Assembly (NCBI GenBank): GCA_013396995.1
Contig: VWZP01003839.1
Coordinates: 2,689,342-2,753,341, forward strand
Direction of reading: 5' to 3'
DNA: 64,000 bases
Source: Dicaeum eximium
Taxonomy: Eukaryota > Chordata > Aves > Passeriformes > Dicaeidae
Position numbers and translations under genes: made by a program. Shown here in pieces: positions 11,601-24,475 of this stretch. Numbering within the stretch: the stretch's first letter is position 1; the number at the start of each line of letters is the position of its first letter. Below the pieces are notes generated by a model. It was given only the letters and a program-made list of their open reading frames with translations, made no database searches and was not told the DNA's origin.

Positions 11601-14281
11601 TGGGAGCACTTCAGCAGTTAATTTCCACAAAATTTGTTAAGTATAGGAGCTGCAGTGAATTGGTCTAAAGTGCTGATTCTGTGGAAACATTGGTTTGGGG
11701 CCTGCTGTTAAAATCTGGGGAGGTACATGCTCTCTGGGAAAGCCATGCACATCAGCAGCAATTCAGTGTCATAAAAGCTAATATTAGGAGTCATGTTCAT
11801 TTAAGCTTGTTGGGTGTTTCATGCACTTTTCATCTCATGATTCTAAAGACAGACAATGCAGACGGGGGGGAAAAACAAGATTGCTCATTTCTGTACCATC
11901 TTCAAATGTGCAAAGAAGAGGCTCCATTTGGATCTCTGTACAGAGGAGGATGCTGTTGTGCAACTTGCACATGGTCTGAGCCTAGCTCTGACATGGTGTT
12001 TCATTAACCTGCAATCAGCACAGCATGTGCACAATTTTTTTACTTTGAGACAATCACAGAAAACAACTCAAAATTAAAGAAGCCTAAAATCCTCCTCAAA
12101 AATGCAAGAAAACATATAACTGTCAACAACAAAAACAAATTGTTAAGAGACATTATTTGCAACCCGCCCCCCTGCCTCCAAAACCAAACTCCAAACCAAC
12201 TAACAGCCACTATATTCAAGTGGAGCACCTTAGCAAAACCATGGTCAACAATGTTGATGTGTGAGAATACATGTCCCTAATGTTGGGGCAAACTTGTTTT
12301 CCAAGGAAGGCAGAATGAAAAGAGAAGCACTGGAACAATTCTCTTTGGGAATATCAGCTAAAAATGCTATTTATGGAGCAGAGAAACATGATAAATCGTT
12401 TACTTAACTTACAATCTTTTATACTCTATTGTCTAAGCTGATACAAAGCCAGAGGAAGTCTTCCTTTTTGCTTCTTTTTAGGCTACAAATCAGAGCTGAA
12501 GATAAACAGCCCTCAAATTGCCTCTTGCTAAACACAAGCAATTACAGTAAGATAGATAAATAACAGTGTATGCATGAAAGTAATTTAATTTAACACACAG
12601 TGGTATACACAGTCTATCAAAGATGGCTGTCTCAACACCATTTTCCATGACAACAAAAAAACCTGAAAATGTTGTTGGTTCATCACTGTGTTTCATCAGT
12701 ACTGTTAAAATGTTGACTGGAAGGACCTCCAGAACCCTTGGAGGTCTCCTGAGGCTGTGGGTTTGCCTGACCCTGTGCTTAAATATTAGTGGGTGGGATT
12801 TTGGTCTCACAAACTACCCTGTTCCAATGATGTATTGAATGACTGTACCAAACAAGTCTATTATACCTTTTTAGTTACTATGTTTTTCGCTCTGCATTGC
12901 TTTTACCTGATTTGGTGCCTCATATTGCAGTTAATCTTGTCACAGTGCCAGAGGTGATGAGGAATGGCTGATCTTACTCATTAAAAAAACAATCCCTTTA
13001 TATACAAGGATGTTCTCCTTGCAGCACTTTTTACTCTTCCTCTTCCCTGGGAAGGCAAACCTATTTCTGTCAATCACTCCTTGAAGCCTTTTGTGGTGCC
13101 ACAACTTTGTAATTTTGGCCTGCTTTCTAGTATCAGAGCCCATAGCCAGGCTCACTGCCCCAGCTGAGACCTCAGAAGCATTTGAAATACAGATTTCCAA
13201 TGGCTTTTGTCATAGGACAAAAGTGTTGTCCAGTCAAGGCTGCTGTTTTTCACATTTTGAAAAAAAGGTTTTGAAATGTGACATGGTGCTGCTTGCTCAG
13301 TTTGAGGCATGCTGTGATTACCAGGTGTTTCCAGCAATGCTACTGCTTACCCAGTCTGCACATTTGAATAATTTTCTTTCCTGTTTCCAACAGACACACA
13401 ACAGATGACATGACAAGACTATCATGGGAGGAACTGACACAGGGTTCACGTGAGCTGAAGTGAGCTGGCTCTCACCTCCTCCTAATCTCTGCATTTTGCA
13501 TCCTGATGTACAATGACACCAGCAGCAATGACCCAGTGCAGCAGTGCTGGTGTCACTGGGAAACCGGGGCTGCCCCGTGGGGAGGGCTGTGTGGGCTGCC
13601 TGGCCTGTGGTGGGGGTTTCCAGCTCTTGCTGACACTCAGCACAGCAGGAGCCATAAGATGCAGAAAGCAGCAGGTGCTCGGCTGTGCTGGCCCCATAAT
13701 GCCTGGCTTTCTCCTCGCTGTGCTGCTGTGTGCTGTTTGCCTCCATTCCCAGATGGTGCCAAGGACATCACCTCTCTGTTTCCACTGGTGGCTGCATCGA
13801 CGCCTGCAGGGCAGCCTCGTTTCTCTCTCATTCTGCACCACAGACATGACACAATGTGTTAAAAGGCAGATATAACCACAAGAGAATTTTTTCCTGTGGT
13901 CCAGAGATTAAACCAGAGCTGCCAGTGGTTTTGCTGCAAGTACAGCAATTGCCAGGCAGGAGATTATGCCACAATATTGGGCTTGCACCCCAGCCTCCTC
14001 ACTCAAGTTTTCTAGGAACATATTGCCAAGATTCCTTTAGTGTGGTTCCCTCCCCAGTTCTGGATACCCTTGTGCCATGTCTGTCATTACTGCAGAAGGT
14101 TCAGAGCCAGCCCTGCCCCAGCCAGTCAGTCCTGATGCAGCAATGGCTCAGTGTTTCAGGGCTGGGAGAAACCTCTGGCTGCAGTTTCAGCCTGGTCAGG
14201 AGCCCCAGAGGCACCTTGTCCAGTGCACCATCGGACACAGCTGGCTGCTGCTGAGGACCAGCACTACCCTGTACACAGAGG
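8676..14281. other. Unique non-coding stretch
   Basis: No gene recognised. The 243-codon minus-strand frame at 10054-10785 runs through the A-tract at 10427-10464 and has no family resemblance. A 14-bp palindrome CATTTAATTAAATG lies at 11067-11080. The part at 13.5-13.9 kb is GC-richer and carries overlapping frames on both strands with no recognisable domain. Confidence 0.6.
10427..10464. repeat. A-rich tract with scattered G
   Basis: A long A run is interrupted by single G residues. It is simple low-complexity sequence and creates a phenylalanine-rich segment in the minus-strand frame. Confidence 0.9.
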
Positions 14282-14915
14282 CATGGAGCCATAGGCTGGC
14301 TTGGGTTGGAAGGGACCCCGAAGACCACCTAGTTCCAAATCCCTTGCCATGGGCAGGGACACCTCCCAGGAGACCAGGTTGCTCAAGGTTCATCCAGCCT
14401 GGTTTTCAACACTTCCAGGGATGGGGTAATCATAGCTTCTCTGGGCAACTTTTTTCAGTGCCACACTTCCCTCATAGTAAATAATTTCTTCCTAATATCT
14501 AATCTAAACTCATTCTCCTTCAGTTTAAAGCCACTCTCTCTTGTCCCATCTCTTCATGCACCTGAAAAAACTCTCTACTGCTTTCTTGTAGACTCTCTTT
14601 AGGTACTGGAAGACTACTGTAAGGTCTCCCAGAGGCTTCACTTCTTTAAGTTGAAAAATCCCAACTCTCTCAGCTTGTCTTCATAAGAGATGTGCTCCAG
14701 CCTTCTGACCATCTTTGTGGACCTCCTCTGGACTCGCTCCAGCAGTTCTGTGTCCTTCTGTTGGGGAACCCAGAGCTGGACACAGTACTTGAGGTAAAGA
14801 CTGTGTCTATACTCAGAAGAATGGAGTAGAGGGGGAGAATCACCTCTTTCAACCTGCTGATCACACCTCTTTTGATGTAGCCCATGACAGGGTTGGCTCT
14901 CTGGATGCATTCTGC
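14282..14915 (-). mobile_element. CR1 LINE, 3' portion, minus strand
   Basis: This is the longest CR1 copy in the window. Read on the minus strand it contains the end of ORF2 and the 3' untranslated region, with the 3' end at the left. The left side has the GGTTGGAAGGGACC motif and the GGCAGGGACACCTCCC and ACACTTCCAGGGATGGG stretches typical of avian CR1 tails. Between about 14640 and 14830 the minus strand encodes LLERVQRRSTKMVRRLEHIS followed by YEDKLRELGFF, the conserved C-terminal end of CR1 reverse transcriptase. The copy is 5'-truncated, as most CR1 copies are. The terminal octamers at the left end are decayed. Similarity fades to the right of about 14915, where the boundary is uncertain. 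It is inactive. Confidence 0.95.
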
Positions 14916-17285
14916 AGTTCCTCTTGACCTCGCCCTCATCCAATCCCCAGGACTGAATGTCCACTTGTGGCCAGAGCAAATTAGGTTGGCCTCTTGCAGC
15001 ATGTATTTTAGCTTAGTTTTGCACAGAAAAAATCTGATTTGGGATCTTTAGAACTGCTCTCTCGTGCAAGCTGAAGCACAGTAAGCAAGGACTAGGACAA
15101 AATTCAGAACAGCACTTCAGAATGGAAACACAAATGTGAACACCTTAGATTGGCTCTTTCATATATTTGCTTTGCCCAGAAGAAGCTGAGGCTCAGACAG
15201 AAGCTGGGAAACCTGACTCATTACAGTTACCTTGGAAAGGTTATTAGGTGTTAGGAGTGTGCTTCAACACTGCCTGTTAGCAAATGCTCTTTAAGAAACA
15301 CTAACAGTGGCCAAAGAAACCCAAAGTGGTGTGGAATACAGGGTTTTGGAGAAGGCCAGTGGAAAACCAAGCATCCTATCTGTGGGATAAGGGAGACATA
15401 GAAATGCCAATCTCACTGCCATTTTCAGTGAGAAACTAACTACAGGTAAAATCACATGTCCTACAAAGTTTGTGATTTTTCACAACTGCTGATGTTTTCC
15501 TGAAAAATGAATCCTAAAACACATAATGTTTCTTGGAGTGTCAACATCAATCACCAGTTTTGGGTTCAAACAAGCACCAGCTTTGGATTCACCACTTCCT
15601 TCAGGAGACTTATCAGAACTTGTGCTCTCTTAAGGAGTTATTTATTCCCAGAAGTAATGCAAACATTTTATATACTTGTCTTCAGGGGTCAACATTAATG
15701 TGGACCCTGAAAACCTGTCAGTAATTAAAAGCTTATAGCTCAGTTCCTCGGGAAATGTCAATGGCAAGTCTAAGATGTGGTGTTTATCCTCTTGCAGATT
15801 GACTTGCACTCAGGCTGCTAAGCAAACACTGCTTTTGAGTGGTTAAGTATTTGCAGCTATAATCAAATTATTTTAAAAGAGACAGCATTTCACTGGCTAT
15901 CAAGATAAAGCAGGTTAGATTTGTTTTATGCCCTTTGTTACCAAAGGTGCTACTTCTGATCTTACTGCAACAGAAACAGAGAAAACTTACTTTGCTTTCT
16001 GCACAACCATACACTAAATTACACTTCTTATTTCAAAGACTCTTTTCCAGCAATCTCAGACATGCTGCCTTCTCCATCCCTCCATTCCCTTTTCATTCCT
16101 GCATAAACCAGCACAAGACATGTTGCTCAACTCAAAGGGGGCCACAGCATCACTACCAGCCCAGAGCCCCCACAAGCAGGACTGGCAGCAGAGGCCTGAT
16201 GGCCTCCAGGGCAGGATGCAGAGAGCAGAACCAGCCTTTTCCCTTGCCCATTGCTGAGGTTGTACCCAAGCCTCTCCCTGTCCTCTGTGACCCTGAGCCA
16301 AGCCTGCAGCCCTGAGCAGCTGGAGATGCTGATGCTTGTCAGCTTAGGGTCTTCAACACTCAAAACTTTTTTGTAACCAATCTGCCATCTATTAGCATAA
16401 ATGGGGAAATAAAAAAGAAGGGATCTGCTCCTGCTATTCTCTCAGGAAAGCACAGTAGATGAATGTGCCAGGTAGCCTGAGGGGTGCCTCTATACTCACT
16501 AATTTATCCTGGGATGCTCAGGGTGCTCCACAGCACCCACCTGTTAAATGCACATCCACTGTGTATTCAGGCATGCACCCTGCAAAAATCCCTGCCTGCA
16601 GTTGGGAATTTTGCCCCCATCCTTTCTGAACACCACTGATTCCACCTGAGAAACCACAAAGTCTAAGCACAAAGCAGGGTGGCATTTTGCCATGGGCTGG
16701 ACCAACAGAGGCCACCTCTGCCCCCAGAAAACTAAAACTCCAACAGGGAGCAGCACAAAGGGACAGACACTGAGGGGTCAGAGGTGGACCATGTCCCCTG
16801 CTCTGCCTCCCCCTCCTCTGCCCCCACCAAAATTTGCTGAATAATGTTCCAGTGAGAGCTTAGGGACTAGGGAAGGAACAGTTCTTCAGGGTCTTCAGCA
16901 CCTCTCTGTATGGCAACTTTTATAAAGAAATGTTTTAATGCTAAAAAGCAAACAGAAGCCAAAAATATGTCTCGTTTTCAGTATTCCATGATTGAAATCT
17001 TAAACATTATGCGCATGAGATTTGCCAAACACAGGTCTCAGCTTGAGTAGATTTTTTCCTGTTAGATGAAGTAAAATGTCTGGAAACTGGTAATCTTGCA
17101 TTGAGCTAATTTTAAAAAATATATTTGAAAATTTGTTTCAAATCCTTTTGTGCTATTTAAACTTATTAAATATAGATAGTGATGTTTTTAACAGAAAATT
17201 AAGTAAAAAATCAGTGAGAGATTTAGCCTGATTGCTGTGCATGTTTAAGATAAAATGGTCTGCCTGTTTAAAGGAAAAACACACT
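14916..17285. other. Unique non-coding stretch
   Basis: No gene recognised. The first 80 bases may be a decayed continuation of the neighbouring CR1. Open frames near 16.0-16.7 kb are short and unrelated to known families. The part at 17.1-17.2 kb is very AT-rich. Confidence 0.55.
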
Positions 17286-17475
17286 TAGGCACAGTGACAT
17301 TCCGTTTTTAAGAAACCCAGTTTAATTATATTTTCCCTAATTAAGGATTTCATTATAGGGGATCACATGATTTAATTATATCAATACCCCAAAGACCTGA
17401 TTGTGAACATAAAATGTGGATTAAAAGGATGCCTCATCACTTAATTACCTGCTAGATTGGAACAGATCCATGTTG
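17286..17475. promoter_or_regulatory. Candidate regulatory element rich in TTAATTA-type cores
   Basis: The decamer TTTAATTATA occurs twice, at 17321-17330 and 17371-17380. CTAATTAAGG lies between them and ACTTAATTACC follows near 17440. Such homeodomain-core density is seen in vertebrate developmental enhancers, but AT-rich background can also produce it. Confidence 0.25.
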
Positions 17476-19680
17476 TAGGTCAAAAGGGACATAAAATGCA
17501 GGCTTCTGCCTCCCTCTTTGTTGTGTGTGAAGGGCTCTGTGTATGGGGAGAGTAGAGGGGGGAGCACTCTTATATCTGTACTGGGAGGGATAATTATCTG
17601 TGAGCAGTTTTCCAAGCATATATTGAGATAGATGGGCAGATAGATTTAAAATTATTGATATCTTTTAAATTTTCAGCAAGTCTGTAATGGAGGTGAGCTG
17701 CATATTTCAGCTTACAGTCTAATGTAAGCCTGTGTATTTCTTCTCAAAATATAAGGTCTTGTCTTTCAGAAGTAAAATGTCAAGCAGTTGTAAACCTTAG
17801 GCTGGGTTTTAGACCATCCCAAAGTGAGCAGTGCTGTAGCAGGGACTGGGGCTGTCTCTTCCTGTGTGCAGTCAGCATGAGGCCCCTGGAGTGGTTGCAT
17901 TTCTGGAGGTTCCCCACTGCTGATTGATGGGGCTGATCTGGGGGATGGAGGGGGTGAAATCTTTTGGGACATCAGTGTAAAGCCGAGGGACAAATGTTAA
18001 CCTGCCCAAACCTTGCCTACCACACACCTCTCTTCCCCAGCCTCTAACCAGCTCCCAGCTGCTGCTCCCAGGAAGAGGCTTTGGCAGGGAGCACTGAGCA
18101 CATGAATGCGGAAAACCTGCACCCGTCACTGTGGCATAGCTTTTCTTCTGTCATTCCAAATGCCTTCTCACTTCCCACAACCCTTACAAGCTCCTACCTA
18201 GCAAAGCCAGGAATCTGGCCCTTGTACCCAATGCTCCCAAAGTACAGAGCAAATTCTGTCAGCAAGAAAAGGTCCCATGGGGGCCAAGTACAATTTTATA
18301 AGGGCCCATGGCAGCATTGCACGCTGTGGACTGAGCCTGTTGCCAACCCCCTACAACATAGCTCCCCACAGTTTTCTAAGGGCCTTGACGGGTTGCAGGA
18401 TATCCACATAAAGTTAGGGTTTTCTCCTCCAACATGCCATAAAAAGGGGATTTACCTGCAGTTCTGCCCTAGCAGGTATCCTATTTTTTCCCTGTACCCT
18501 CAGGACCAGCAGACTCTGGTAGGTACAAATGGGCAGCAGGTCCATGGTTACATTGCTGCTTCAAACACTGCGGTGTCCCAAAAGCCATCTTTGCCTATAT
18601 CCAATCCCCACTCTAAGGATATAATTCTCCCTCCATTTTGGGGAGAATTACTCTTGAAAGAAGTACCTCAAGGCCACCAGGAGGGCTGGTCTGGAAACAG
18701 ACGGCAGAGTGCTCCTTTTCCTAGGAAAGGTATCTTCAGGCACATGGGACTGGGCAATCCCTTAAGCAAGGGGACACCCCTTCAAAGTGTCCCTTTGCTC
18801 TCTAGGGCAGCCTGGTGGCTGAAGCACATTCTCCAATGACATCCTGCAAGTGCTGCTGCAGTGGTGGTGTTACTGCCTGGTACAAGATAAGAAACCAAAT
18901 CCTGTGCCCAGTTTGGGTAGCAAGGCTAGGGAAGTAAAAGGTCTCTTGAAACCACTGCTAACAGCTGATGCTGATACATCCCACGCCCCTTCTACGGCTT
19001 TTCCAAAGGCACCAGGGAGGATACAGAACTGGATGGTCCAGCTGTTCATGGCTATTCTAAACCAAGCTATTCTGACACCTCATCACAGGAATGACAAAGA
19101 TCCACACCTCACAGCAAGGCCAGCAGTTTGGATACTGCCGGCCCCATAGATAGTGCCAGCCTGTCCTGCCATAGCTGGGCACAGCCACCCTTCTCTGCCT
19201 GTCCCCTGGGCACAGCCACTCTGGACACAGCCACCCTGACCTGCCTGCCTCTGGGCAGATCCTGGAGGAGGCTTTGTGCACACCTGTGGCAATGTGTCTG
19301 GGCCCTGAGAAGCGAGGGAGCACATCTGACTGTTAAATTATCATCTGCAAGGGGTACGGCGCTAAGGGATGGAGACCCATTGCTTTTACTTCGATTTGAT
19401 CTCATTTTCCTAGGCAGGGAAATGCCCCAGTGAGAATATCACTGCAGATGGCATCACAAAGCCCCGGCTGGCACCAACTGAGTTGGCACAGTCAGATTAT
19501 CATGTTTGAGTTTGTGTCTGTCTTTTCTTTCTTCCCTGCTTTGCTGTGCTAATAGCATTTCTATTACCATATAGGCTTCAGTCAGCTCCTTCAAAAGGAC
19601 AGAGACCAACATAAAAAGTAAATTTCATTATCACTGGCAAAAAGGATGGGTCACAGAAAAAGCTAAATGATGCTAGTCTA
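17476..19680. other. Non-coding stretch with the longest open frame
   Basis: No gene recognised. Contains the open frame at 18048-18839 (separate entry) and several shorter frames at 18.85-19.4 kb in other frames, none with a known domain. Confidence 0.5.
18048..18839 (+). other. Longest open frame, unrecognised
   Basis: One frame stays open from just after a stop at 18045 to a TGA at 18837, with its first ATG at 18102 (245 codons from that ATG). The predicted product has no signal peptide, repeat, membrane segment or domain that I recognise. For sequence of this composition a frame this long is somewhat longer than the expected maximum but not extraordinary. There is no CpG island or convincing promoter upstream. 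I regard it as more likely chance than a gene. Confidence 0.12.
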
Positions 19681-19739
19681 TTTTTTATAATTCTTTCTTT
19701 TTTTCTCCATCCATCCATCTTTCTCTCTCTCTTTCTCAT
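19681..19739. repeat. Pyrimidine-rich tract with CCAT and CT repeats
   Basis: Mixed T/C sequence contains CCATCCATCCAT and a CTCTCTCTCT stretch. It is a low-complexity microsatellite-like patch. Confidence 0.8.
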
Positions 19740-19904
19740 CTGGGCTTAAAGGGAGACTGGAATTGAAGTTGCAGGGTCTCCAGGACAGTATTGCAGAGCA
19801 GTGCTGCTTAATGGGGCAGCTGGTGGAGAGAGCTGAGCACATGTTTCCTTTGCAGTTTTCATCTTCATACTTCACAGGGCCTAGGGACTGATTGATGGAA
19901 TTCT

Positions 19905-19918
19905 TTTTTTTTTTTTTT
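19905..19918. repeat. Poly-T run of 14
   Basis: A homopolymer with no recognisable associated retroposed copy. Confidence 0.85.
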
Positions 19919-21142
19919 AACATAGCTTTCTTTAGGCCTAGAGGCTGCCACACTGAACATATGTCCACATACTCCCTTGGGCAGTATTTAAATGTGTGCA
20001 TCCATGTGACTGTATTTGTTTAGTGTGTGCTCCCACTGATCTAATGGGACCTTTCCCATGACCCATTGCTTCCCTAAGTTTGCCACTTGCTGCTGTCAGG
20101 CGAGAGAGGCTTTAACTTGGATGGCTGTAGCTGTAAATGAATGGGACTTTTTTTTTTCCCTTTCAGTCCTTTCGACTGAACCCTCTTGCTGATGGATCAT
20201 CTAATGCAGTTTAGTTGAGAACCCTTCCTTGTGCTGTTAAAAAAAAGCCAAACCTAAACAGACCCCATCTGTTGCAATCCTATGTCTATTTATGTGAATG
20301 CAAAATTTGTCGGACTGCTTTCTGCTTGTTAATAAGCCATCCTCTGAGCACAAAATCCATTCTTGGAAAACTCCCAGTAAGATGTGCATTGCTTGCTACA
20401 CTGGATACTTCTAATGCTAAAATTTCTTGGGAACAAGAAAAGCAGTGGTGGCACACTGCACTCACTTTCTGTTGAGGAAAATGTACAGTTCTGCGTGGTA
20501 TTTAGTGTCCCCCAGGTAGGCAGCTCAGTGAGACACAAATTGGAATAAAACTCTCTTTAAGACATTTCCAGCATACACAACCTGTTTGAGTAACACCCAA
20601 CACTGCTCAGAGGGGGAGACTAGAAGCAGATTATTTACATTTCCCACTGTTGCAGCTTTGTGCAAAAGCCTGATTATATCCTACCTTTGGTCTGTCTTTC
20701 TTTTTCAGCAAAAAGTCTGCAAACCCCACAGAATGACACAAGTACAGGAGGTGTTTGAATAGGTTCAGGAGTTGTGGTTGACTAAAAGAGTTAAAAATTA
20801 TACAAATATTCCACAAGCAATATTTGCACATATTTAAGGCTAGGAAATACCATAATGTATGCAAAATATATAGAGAATGTAAATCAAAAACAGATTAACT
20901 ATATTGTCTGCTAGAGCTCTTGTTCAAGAGTGGAGCTTTCCTGCCCAGCACCATCCCTGCCCTAAGGAGCTTAAGGGAAACACTGGAGGACTGAGAGCTG
21001 CGAGGGACTGCCCTCACCTCCCTGCCAAACTGCTCATGGAATACCCCTCCTGCAGTCCTCTGACAAATGCCCACAGTGTCACACCACACCAAATCCTGCT
21101 CAAGGTGGGGCTGAGGGCAAACCCTCCATCTCTGTGCTGTAG

Positions 21143-21166
21143 GCATGGGCATGGGCATGGGCATGG
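21143..21166. repeat. (GCATGG)4 microsatellite
   Basis: Four perfect tandem copies of GCATGG, followed by the degenerate unit GCTGGG. On the minus strand it reads as a Met-Pro repeat in a short open frame, which is not evidence of coding. Confidence 0.9.
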
Positions 21167-23944
21167 GCTGGGCTACGTTTTCCAGCACTTTCCACAGGAG
21201 TCATACCAGGAACCAAGTACAGCACATGGGAATTCAGGCTGGACTTTCAAGTGTCACTTGTGAATCTAAACTTAGCTATTTCTTTTAGCTTGACATAGGT
21301 TGGGGGAAAAAGTCAGCTGAAGAATAGTTGTAAATATACAAAATGCAGAGTGTGTGTTAAACACTGCATTTTCTATTAAATAAGGAATAGTTTTACCAGC
21401 AATATCAGTGGGAAATGTATCATGGACTGAGAAACAACATCAGAGAACTCAGTCATCCTAAGCCTAAAGTGACTTTCCGTAGTAAAATTATTTACTAAAC
21501 AAAAGCGCAGCCTTCAGGTTATCTCAGGGGCTGACAAATGTTATTATACATATGTAAGTGCTACTCTAAGAGATGCTGTCATGTGAACTGGTGTTCAGTT
21601 ATCAATTTATCAATCACTGGTGGTTTTGTCACTTTCAAAAGAAAGTGTAAAGTGATGGATTAGCCTATTTACCCGTTCCAAGAAAATATTTATTTTCAAG
21701 TTGATTTTTAGCCTTGCTTTCCTTAATCTTCTGAGCAGTGCTTCTGCTGGAAAATACTCTCAAAATGGGTGACTAGTTTAGCATCCTAGTTTTGCTAAAA
21801 TTTTATGGTTTGTTTTGGCATTTTAAATTCTTTGTCTCTAGGACACTGACCCCCAGGAGTTTAGTGGGCAATGTTGTATGCACAGGGTACGTCACCACCT
21901 TCCCACATTGCCATCTTCAAGGAGTCAGGGCTGGTTAGAGATGCCAGTGGTGTGGCATGTGTACTTGGGAAGCTTTTACCCAGAAAACCTTAAAGGTACA
22001 TTCCAAATAGAGCTATAATGTCCTCATGACACAGGAAGAAAAGTTTGAGCATCTATACCCCAGCTAGATTTTCCAGTCTGTAACTCAGCCAAAGAAACAA
22101 AGCAGGGCCTCCTGCTGGCTGTAAAATAAGATGAGTTGGTAGCATGAAAAAGGAAACAGACTGAAACCCTTCAGTACATTCTGCAGTGATTTTTTCAGTC
22201 AAAATGACACCATAAAATAAGGAAATTATTTAATAATTTCATCAACATTTTAGCCCCTGTTGTTAAATCTGGATGGCTGCTTAAAAAAGTTGGCTACCTA
22301 AACTTTGATGTCTAAAAGTTGATAACTTAGGTAAAACCTGTCTCCTATAAACCCATGTTTATTGTGTTAATGACGGTAACGAAGTTTCAACTCTTGCTGG
22401 CATCTCATATGAACCACTCCATGATCTGGCAGCAGGTTATCCAATTTAGATTTTTAATGTAGAAGCAACATGAAATTCTTTCCTAATTCATCAGAGCATC
22501 ATCTGTGTATCAAGATTACTGTATAAAAATCGTGGTGAATGAAGTGATCTTAGGTCACTCCTTTGACAACCCTTGAATCTATCTGGGCTTCTTACTATAG
22601 TATCTATTGCTGAATAGCTTTCATAATCACCTGTGAAACAGAAAACAGTTCTGGTTTAGAAATTCATATATCATCTGACTTTTTGCCAAAGTAATACACT
22701 TTTTATTAAAATAAGACAATGAAAAATGGTGCTATTAAGGTTCCAAATTTTTACAAGGAACCTTCTTAATTGCTTGGATCGTGAAGGAGAAAATACTTTT
22801 TCAGCAGCTAGAGAAGCAGCTACCTTTTTAATTTTAAATAATATTAATTTCCTCATCTTTGCACCAAATTGTTTCTGGTGTTTTTTCATTTGTAAAACAA
22901 ATAGCACTTTCCAAATGAAGCAACACCCTGTGTACTGGGTGTGGAGAAGTGCTGGAGATGCTGTGGGAGCTGATTCTGATATGAAGAACTGACTCACTTG
23001 TGAGTACCTACACCTTACATCCCAAGCCCCATGCTGCTACTCACTAAGGACACTCCTTGTCTTACACCCCCACGTTAGCCTTGCCTTTCAAGTGTATTTT
23101 TTTCACCATCACATGGTAATCATCAGTTTTCACTCACCTTTTCTGATCCATTAAAAATGTGATTCCATCCCACTTTCTTTGACTGTACCTACAGGCATTT
23201 CACCAATTTTTAACTCTTTTGTTAACCTGATATCTGGTCTGTGGAATTGAACACAACTGGGATGTGGGAGCACAAGGATCCTTCAGTGCTGCCGGAGTCT
23301 GTGTCAGTCTCTGATGGGTTGTTCCTGTAATTCTGCCATATTTATTTTGTGTGATGACATCTGTGCAGTGCAACATCAGCAAGATCAGAAAGAACCCTTT
23401 CTTAGGCATTTGTTTTAATGCCAAGTGAAATTTACCTTTCCGCAAGTCCATTTCTTTTGGGTCCATTTCAGAAATTGGATGTCCTTGGCTGGTAGCTGCT
23501 ATGACCACACTGTTCACTGCCCACAGCCATCTCCTTCCTCTCTGCTGAACTTGACAGACATTTTGGTAGCTTTGATTTTACATCCCAGATCTATCGTTGG
23601 TGCTCCTATCTAAACTGAGAGGGGATTCATAAACACTATCTGGTCACTGTGGAGCAGGATAAGACCCAACTGTGCAACTCAAATCCCAGTTTCATCAGAA
23701 AGTGGCTTGCTAAGAGTTGTGAAGTGCTCAGAACCACGAAGTAAGCCATAGCAGAGCACTACAATTTAGTTCAGACGCAACTGGTGTGATCTTCTTCTGG
23801 CTTTCTGTGAGGAAATGGTCATTTCTGACACAGAGAAAGCCTGCTTTCCCATCAGCAGTGGATAACTTTTGCTGTGTTTTTGTAAAGTAAAATACAAAGG
23901 ATAATGGGAGTGCTGATCATAATAAGGCAAGAAAAGTAACTCCT

Positions 23945-24270
23945 CTGTGCTGAAGGTCTCAGCTGGAGTGCTGTATTCAGGCTGGGGCACCACACTTCAA
24001 GAGGGATCTGGACCAACTGGAATCAATCCAGGAACAGCGATGAGAGAGCTTAAAAACATAACCTATGAAAGAAGGCTGAAAAACTGAGATTGTTTAGAAT
24101 AAAGACCGAACTAAGAGGAGATGCAATAACAGAAATGCAGTTATGTAAGTGGTTGCTGCAAAGAGGGAGGAAATAAACTCTTCTCTTGACTGTGGACTGG
24201 AAAAGAAAAAGGGGCTCTAGTGGAGATCTGTAGATGGATATAAACTTGACTTTCTGGTGGAGCATTTGGC
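23945..24270 (+). mobile_element. Old CR1 LINE fragment, plus strand
   Basis: The segment TCTCAGCTGGAGTGCTGTAT followed by GGGGCACCACACTTCAAGAG matches the part of CR1 ORF2 that encodes the S-x-L-E-Y-C-V-Q-F-W-G-T region upstream of the C-terminal motif. It continues with AACATAACCTATGAAAGAAGGCTG, equivalent to the Y-E-E-R-L motif, then GCAAAGAGGGAGG. Stops and indels are frequent, so the copy is old. Similarity is weak beyond about 24200 and the right boundary is approximate. No octamer tail is visible, so the 3' end has decayed or been lost. Confidence 0.85.
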
Positions 24271-24475
24271 TGAATTTGTGGGAGACTCTGAGCAGTGAGG
24301 AATGGGGGAAATCCATGGCTTGGGCTGTCCCTCACCAGTGTAGTCCACACCTGTAAATGTAACATGTTTGACTGAGTGCAGAGAAGGAGCCTGAGGCTGG
24401 AAGGAATGATGACAATCAGGCCAGCTGTGGGGAGAAACAAAATGTTTGTTTGGACAATTTGCATCTGTTGCTTTT
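24271..24475. other. Unassigned sequence after CR1
   Basis: This could be the decayed 3' untranslated region of the preceding CR1, but I cannot align it with confidence. No gene is visible. Confidence 0.4.

Larger units (their letters stand above)
19740..23944. other. Unique non-coding stretch
   Basis: No gene recognised. A good splice-acceptor-like pyrimidine tract ends in CAG at 20164-20166, but only a short open segment follows. A hexamer repeat lies at 21143-21166. The part around 22.37 kb (GACGGTAACGAAG) keeps two CpGs in AT-rich surroundings and might be a conserved element. Confidence 0.55.

Noticed and set aside
13482..13875. Opposing open frames of about 120 codons
   Set aside because: GC-richer sequence with frames on both strands. 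The peptides show no domain and no splice context.
20895..21188. Minus-strand frame with Met-Pro repeats
   Set aside because: The repeat is the (GCATGG)4 microsatellite read in reverse, so it is not evidence of coding.
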